Source of the DNA: Bacillota bacterium
GTDB lineage: Bacteria > Bacillota > Desulfotomaculia > Desulfotomaculales > JAJYZD01
Assembly (NCBI GenBank): GCA_021800315.1
Contig: JAJYZD010000013.1
Location: forward strand, 1 to 26,401
DNA length: 26,401 nt
Direction: 5' to 3'
Shown here one piece after another: positions 22,598-26,401 of the stretch. Positions within the stretch are counted from its first letter, which is position 1; each line of letters opens with the position of its first letter. The position numbers and the translations under genes were made by a program. Below the pieces are notes generated by a model that made no database searches, had not been told where the DNA came from, and was given only the letters and a program-made list of their open reading frames with translations.

Positions 22598-23002
22598 GTG
22601 AAGTTGCAGAAGATTGACCACATCGGCATCGCGGTCAAGAGTATCGACCAGGCCCTGTCCGTCTACGAGGGGGTACTGGGGCTCAAGCCGGCCGGTCTGG
22701 AAGAGGTGGTCGACCAGAAGGTCCGGGTGGCGTTTTTGCCCCTCGGGGACAGCGAGGTGGAGTTGTTGGAGTCCACCTCTCCGGACGGCGCCATCGCCCG
22801 CTACATTGAGAAGAACGGGGAGGGCGTGCAGCACGTGGCCTTCCGGGTGGACGACCTGGAGGCGACCCTGGCCCGGCTCAAAGAGCGCGGGGTGCGCCTG
22901 ATCGACGAAAAGCCGCGTTACGGCGCGGGGGGGGCACGGATAGCCTTTTTGCATCCCAAGGCCACCGGCGGCGTTTTGATTGAGCTCTGCGAGCGCGAGT
23001 AG
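22598..23002 (+). CDS. mce: Methylmalonyl-CoA epimerase
   Basis: A 135-residue VOC-superfamily protein that interconverts the (S) and (R) forms of methylmalonyl-CoA. Metal ligands are expected at His in KIDHIGIAVKS, at the Glu in DSEVELLES, at His in GVQHVAFRV and at the Glu near the C-terminus in VLIELCE, all visible. GTG at 22598 gives the usual MKLQKIDHIGIAV start and has AAAGGGTGG just upstream; the longer frame from 22538 would extend into the hairpin cluster and is rejected. Confidence 0.93.
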   Translation: MKLQKIDHIGIAVKSIDQALSVYEGVLGLKPAGLEEVVDQKVRVAFLPLGDSEVELLESTSPDGAIARYIEKNGEGVQHVAFRVDDLEATLARLKERGVRLIDEKPRYGAGGARIAFLHPKATGGVLIELCERE

Positions 23003-23021
23003 CGAGGAGGCAAAGTTTAGC

Positions 23022-24557
23022 GTGGATATGCGTGAAAAGCTGGAACAACTGGCCGGCTACCGGGCCAAACTGGCGGCCGGCGGCGGGCCGGAACGGATCG
23101 CCAAGCAGCACGAGGCCGGCAAGAAGACCGCCCGGGAGAGGGTGGATATGTTTTTCGACCCGGGTACCTTCGTGGAGGTCGACGTTTTCGCCGGCGGGGA
23201 AGACATGGAGAATCCCGGCAGCCCCGGCGAAGGCGTGGTGACCGGATACGGCCAGGTGGACGGACGCAAGGTTTTCGTCTTCGCCCAGGACTTCACCGTC
23301 ACCGGGGGATCCCTGGGCCGGATCCACGCAGCCAAGATCTGTAAAGTCCTGGATATGGCCGTGAAGGTCGGCGCGCCGGTGATCGGGCTGAACGATTCGG
23401 GTGGGGCCCGCATCCAGGAGGGTGTCGACGCCCTCAACGGGTACGGCTCGATCTTCTTCCGCAATACCATCGCCTCCGGCGTGGTACCCCAGATCTCGGT
23501 CATCATGGGACCCTGCGCCGGCGGGGCGGTTTACTCCCCGGCCCTGACCGATTTTATCTTCATGGTCGCGGGAACCGGCCAGATGTTCATCACCGGGCCC
23601 CAGGTGATCAAGGCCACCACCGGCGAGGATGTGAGCATGGAGACCCTGGGCGGCGCCTCCACCCACAACCAGGTCAGCGGTGTGGCCCATTTCCTGGCCG
23701 GGGCGGAAGAGGAATGCCTCACCCAGGTGCGGCAACTGCTCGGCTACCTTCCTTCCAACAACCTGGAGGAGCCGCCGGTCTTCGAGCCGGTCGAGCCGCC
23801 CGGCAACCCGGACGGGATTTTAGATGTCGTGCCGGTGGATCCGAACAAAGGTTACGATGTCCGGCAGGCCATCCGCTACGTGGTCGACGCCGGCGACCTT
23901 TTCGAAGTGCAGGCCCACTGGGCCCAAAACGCCGTGGTCGGCTTCGCCCGCCTTCAGGGACAGGCGGTCGGTATCGTGGCCAACCAGCCCGGTTACCTGG
24001 CCGGTTGTCTGGACATCAACGCTTCGGATAAGATAAGCCGTTTTGTGCGCTTTTGCGACTGTTTCAACCTGCCCATCATCACCTTCATGGACGTACCGGG
24101 CTTTTTACCGGGTACGGGGCAGGAATACGGGGGCATAATCCGGCACGGGGCCAAGATGCTCTACGCCTATTCCGAGGCCACGGTGCCGAAGATAACGGTT
24201 ATCCTGCGCAAGGCTTACGGCGGCGCCTACCTGGCCATGTGCTCCAGTTCGCTGGGCGCCGACGCGGTCTACGCCTGGCCCACTGCGGAAATCGCGGTGA
24301 TGGGGCCGGACGGCGCGGTCAACATCATCCATCGCCGGGAGATAGCGGAAGCGGAGAATCCGCCTTTGACGCGGGCCAAGCTCACCGCCGAATACCGCGA
24401 CCGTTTCGCCAACCCTTACGTGGCGGCGGCCCGGGGCTATGTGCTGGACGTCATCGATCCCCGCGAGACCAGGGGCGTGGTGGCTGGCGCCCTGGCCAAC
24501 TTCGGGTCCAAGCGGGAATCCCGGCCGCGTAAGAAACACGGCAACATTCCCCTGTAA
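23022..24557 (+). CDS. Methylmalonyl-CoA carboxyltransferase subunit (12S / MmdA / PccB type)
   Basis: A 511-residue crotonase-fold carboxyltransferase that moves the carboxyl group between biotin and propionyl-CoA/methylmalonyl-CoA. Both acyl-CoA and biotin half-domains are complete: DSGGARIQEGV, GPCAGGAVYSPALTDFIFMV, DVPGFLPGTGQEYGGIIRHGAKMLYAY, and GGAYLAMCSSSLGADAVYAWPTAEIAVMGP, given here in pieces. GTG at 23022 is chosen for GAGGAGG 11 bases upstream. With the biotin carrier and 5S-type genes downstream and no biotin carboxylase, it most likely works as the 12S subunit of an oxaloacetate-dependent transcarboxylase. A sodium-pumping decarboxylase is less likely because no membrane beta subunit is present. 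Confidence 0.92.
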   Translation: MDMREKLEQLAGYRAKLAAGGGPERIAKQHEAGKKTARERVDMFFDPGTFVEVDVFAGGEDMENPGSPGEGVVTGYGQVDGRKVFVFAQDFTVTGGSLGRIHAAKICKVLDMAVKVGAPVIGLNDSGGARIQEGVDALNGYGSIFFRNTIASGVVPQISVIMGPCAGGAVYSPALTDFIFMVAGTGQMFITGPQVIKATTGEDVSMETLGGASTHNQVSGVAHFLAGAEEECLTQVRQLLGYLPSNNLEEPPVFEPVEPPGNPDGILDVVPVDPNKGYDVRQAIRYVVDAGDLFEVQAHWAQNAVVGFARLQGQAVGIVANQPGYLAGCLDINASDKISRFVRFCDCFNLPIITFMDVPGFLPGTGQEYGGIIRHGAKMLYAYSEATVPKITVILRKAYGGAYLAMCSSSLGADAVYAWPTAEIAVMGPDGAVNIIHRREIAEAENPPLTRAKLTAEYRDRFANPYVAAARGYVLDVIDPRETRGVVAGALANFGSKRESRPRKKHGNIPL

Positions 24558-24589
24558 GCGACGGGATGGACGAGGGAGGTAGTCTGGTT

Positions 24590-24784
24590 GTGGACGTGAG
24601 CGGTAAACCGGGAAACCCGGTGGACGGCACCTTGGTGGCGGTGGTGGCGGCCGTATGCGCGGCTTATGCGGACGAACACCGTCAGGCCGGAACAGAGGTG
24701 GATCCAAAGGGCATGCCGGTTTGGAAGCGGGCCGCTTTGGCGGAACTCGTGAACGCGGGCACCGATATACGGGATTTTATCTGA
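24590..24784 (+). CDS. Small MmdE/OadG-tail-like peptide of the carboxyltransferase cluster
   Basis: A 64-residue protein. VDGTLVAVVAAVCAAYADEH followed by WKRAALAEL resembles the C-terminal tail of MmdD/OadG and the short MmdE subunit (VAAISAAVAAY, then a basic WxxAGR-type segment), which help assemble carboxyltransferase complexes. The transmembrane N-terminus of OadG is missing. The hydrophobic stretch is alanine-rich and short, so a membrane anchor is doubtful. GTG at 24590 has GGAGGT nine bases upstream; the ATG at 24566 overlaps that site. It lies between the carboxyltransferase and biotin carrier genes, which supports a role in that complex. The homology is by eye only. Confidence 0.6.
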   Translation: MDVSGKPGNPVDGTLVAVVAAVCAAYADEHRQAGTEVDPKGMPVWKRAALAELVNAGTDIRDFI

Positions 24785-24815
24785 AACATAAGGTCAGTGG
24801 CTGGAGGGAACATAG

Positions 24816-25226
24816 TTGAAAAAATTCAGGGTAACGGTTAACGGACAGAGTTTCGAGGTAGAGGTGGAAGAGGTGCGGGGAGGAGTGCCGACCGTAAGGT
24901 CCGTGGCCCCCGCCTTTATGCCGCCGGCGGCTCCCGCTCCCGGTGGGTACGCGCCTGCTCCCCCCGTGGCGCCTCCTCCCGCGGTCAAACCCGCGGCTCC
25001 CTCTCCCGCCGGGGCGGGGGCGGTAACGGCACCCATGCCGGGCGTCGTCAATTCCGTCAAGGTCAAGGAGGGGGACGAGATTAAGATGGGGGACGTACTG
25101 CTGGTTCTGGAAGCCATGAAGATGGAGAACGAGATCCAGGCGCCGGTCTCCGGCCGGGTGAAGCAGATCCCGGTGTCGGCCGGGCAGAGCGTCAACGCCG
25201 GGGAAACCCTGGTTGTGATCGGATAG
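24816..25226 (+). CDS. Biotin carboxyl carrier protein (1.3S / MmdC type)
   Basis: A 136-residue carrier. A short N-terminal segment (MKKFRVTVNGQSFEVEVEEV) leads into a flexible proline/alanine linker (about 32-66) and then the biotinyl domain (70-136), with Lys102 of EAMKMEN as the biotin attachment site. The domain layout is that of transcarboxylase 1.3S and of the methylmalonyl-CoA/oxaloacetate decarboxylase gamma subunits. TTG start with GGAGGG upstream. It would shuttle the carboxyl group between the 5S-type subunit at the right end and the 12S-type subunit upstream. Confidence 0.95.
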   Translation: MKKFRVTVNGQSFEVEVEEVRGGVPTVRSVAPAFMPPAAPAPGGYAPAPPVAPPPAVKPAAPSPAGAGAVTAPMPGVVNSVKVKEGDEIKMGDVLLVLEAMKMENEIQAPVSGRVKQIPVSAGQSVNAGETLVVIG

Positions 25227-25244
25227 GGAAGGAGATACGGTTTT

Positions 25245-26171
25245 ATGCCGCGCAAAAAGGTAACCGTCGTCGGGGCGGGGAATGTGGGGGCCACCTGCGC
25301 CCACTGGGTCGTGGCCAAGGAACTGGCGGACGTGGTGCTGATCGACGTTGTGGAAGGTGTCCCGCAGGGAAAGGCCCTTGACCTCATGGAGGCGGCGCCG
25401 GTCGAGGGGTTCGACTGCCTGGTTACGGGGACCAACGATTACCAGGACACGGCCGGTTCGGACGTGGTCGTCATTACGGCCGGCATAGCCAGGAAGCCGG
25501 GCATGTCGCGGGACGACCTCCTGGCCACCAACAACCGGATAGTGGGCGACGTGGCGGCCCGGGTAGCCCAATTTTCACCGGATGCCGTGCTCATCGTGGT
25601 ATCGAACCCGCTCGACGTGATGACCTACACCGCCTGGAAAAAATCCGGTTTCCCCGCCAACCGGGTCATGGGCATGTCCGGGGTTCTGGACGCCGGGCGC
25701 TTCCGGACCTTTGTCGCCCTTGAGTTGGGGGTTTCCTTCGAGGACGTGAGCACCTTCGTCATGGGCGGGCACGGTGACGACATGGTGCCGCTGGTGCGCT
25801 ATACTTACGCCGGCGGCATCCCGGTTACCCAACTGCTGCCCGCCGACCGGATCGAGGCCATGGTAAGCCGCACCAGGCAGGGCGGCGCGGAAATAGTCAA
25901 CTACCTCAAGACGGCCAGCGCCTTCTACGCTCCCGGCGCTTCGGTCATTCAAATGGCCGAGGCCGTACTGAAGGACAAGAAACGGATCCTGCCGGTGGCC
26001 GCGTACTTGAACGGGGAGTACGGGGAGAAGGACCTGTACCTGGGGGTACCGGCCATCATCGGGGCCGGCGGGGTGGAAAAGGTCATCGAAATCGACCTGA
26101 CTGCCGCTGAAAAAGACATGCTGACGAAATCCGCGGCTTCCGTACGGAAGCTTCTGACCCAGGTTTCCTAA
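25245..26171 (+). CDS. mdh: NAD-dependent malate dehydrogenase (LDH-like)
   Basis: A 308-residue enzyme oxidising malate to oxaloacetate. The Rossmann motif GAGNVG (10-15) and Asp34 at the end of the second strand indicate NAD. Arg83 in IARKPGMSR and Arg89 are the substrate-specificity arginines of malate rather than lactate dehydrogenases. Asp149/Arg152 (LDAGRFR) and His176 (GGHGDDMV) complete the active site. AAGGAGA precedes the ATG. It follows the biotin carrier gene by 18 bases and makes the oxaloacetate that the next gene product would decarboxylate. Confidence 0.95.
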   Translation: MPRKKVTVVGAGNVGATCAHWVVAKELADVVLIDVVEGVPQGKALDLMEAAPVEGFDCLVTGTNDYQDTAGSDVVVITAGIARKPGMSRDDLLATNNRIVGDVAARVAQFSPDAVLIVVSNPLDVMTYTAWKKSGFPANRVMGMSGVLDAGRFRTFVALELGVSFEDVSTFVMGGHGDDMVPLVRYTYAGGIPVTQLLPADRIEAMVSRTRQGGAEIVNYLKTASAFYAPGASVIQMAEAVLKDKKRILPVAAYLNGEYGEKDLYLGVPAIIGAGGVEKVIEIDLTAAEKDMLTKSAASVRKLLTQVS

Positions 26172-26198
26172 TCAAGGAGGAGGGGTGCGTCTACGCCC

Positions 26199-26401
26199 AT
26201 GCAAGAGAACATTCACAAGGTAAAGATCACCGACACCACCATGCGCGACGGCCACCAGTCGCTCCTGGCCACCCGGATGAAGACGGCGCACATGTTGCCG
26301 GTCGCCGAAAAGCTGGACAACGTGGGCTTCCACTCCCTGGAAGTGTGGGGCGGGGCGACCTTCGACACCTGCATGCGTTTTTTGGGCGAGGATCCCTGGG
26401 A
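26199..26401 (+). CDS. Transcarboxylase 5S / pyruvate carboxylase subunit B (partial)
   Basis: The first 67 residues of a TIM-barrel carboxyltransferase, cut by the window end. HKVKITDTTMRDGHQSLLATRM is the signature of the biotin-dependent family that acts on pyruvate/oxaloacetate (the metal-binding Asp and the DTTxRDGHQSLxATR motif), and the fragment ends in LEVWGGATFDTCMRFLGEDPW, also invariant. GGAGGAGG lies 15 bases before the ATG, rather far. It would take CO2 from oxaloacetate, giving pyruvate, and load biotin for methylmalonyl-CoA synthesis. Confidence 0.93.
   Translation, partial: MQENIHKVKITDTTMRDGHQSLLATRMKTAHMLPVAEKLDNVGFHSLEVWGGATFDTCMRFLGEDPW

Noticed and set aside
1..26401. 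CRISPR arrays, tRNA or rRNA genes, complete insertion sequences, prophage or replication origins
   Set aside because: No regularly spaced repeats, cloverleaf sequences, transposase or integrase frames, or DnaA-box clusters were seen on either strand.

Overview
The window is high-GC bacterial DNA. It carries a sporulation gene (spoVK), a LysM/SleB-type spore-cortex hydrolase, hfq next to miaA, many TTG and GTG starts behind strong GGAGG ribosome sites, and an obligately syntrophic or sulfate-reducer style methylmalonyl-CoA gene cluster. Together these point to an anaerobic, endospore-forming Firmicute of the Desulfotomaculum/Pelotomaculum type (Peptococcaceae in the broad sense). The genus assignment is inference; no rRNA or tRNA is present to confirm it.

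Left part (1-9116): the first 39 bases are the start of a divergent gene, probably a MerR-like regulator. An operon of an RsmJ-like methyltransferase, miaA and hfq follows and ends at a 19-bp hairpin shared with a convergent LysM x4/SleB hydrolase. Next come spoVK, a small retropepsin-like protease, an ACT-domain malic enzyme behind a candidate attenuator, a class I aldolase and a YnbB-type PLP enzyme. The miaA-hfq-spoVK-ynbB order recalls Bacillus, with hflX and glnRA absent and central-carbon genes in their place.

Middle part (9136-14739): a LysR regulator, GTP-dependent PEP carboxykinase on the minus strand, an AAA-type ATPase with an AT-rich palindromic promoter, a LexA-like repressor that has lost the residues for self-cleavage, and a PNPOx-like flavoprotein. 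The gap between PEP carboxykinase and the ATPase holds degraded copies of a piece of each of those two genes, joined together.

Right part (14948-26401, running off the end): one long co-directional cluster for propionate metabolism. The order is fumarase alpha and beta, DUF3870, HdrC-like, HdrB-like, succinyl-CoA ligase beta and alpha, methylmalonyl-CoA mutase large and B12 subunits, epimerase, carboxyltransferase, a 64-residue MmdE-like peptide, biotin carrier protein, malate dehydrogenase, and the start of a 5S/PycB-type carboxyltransferase. Together these catalyse propionyl-CoA + oxaloacetate <-> methylmalonyl-CoA + pyruvate, and then succinyl-CoA, succinate, (fumarate), malate and oxaloacetate. 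No biotin carboxylase and no succinate dehydrogenase are seen. The HdrCB pair sits where the succinate/fumarate step belongs in the gene order. Two unusually long spacers inside this otherwise tight operon are packed with hairpins; one resembles an IS200/IS605 end.

The observations most worth following are the non-cleavable LexA paralogue, the HdrCB pair, the hairpin-rich spacer at 17308-17469, the chimeric duplicated fragment at 12086-12219, and the MmdE-like micro-subunit.
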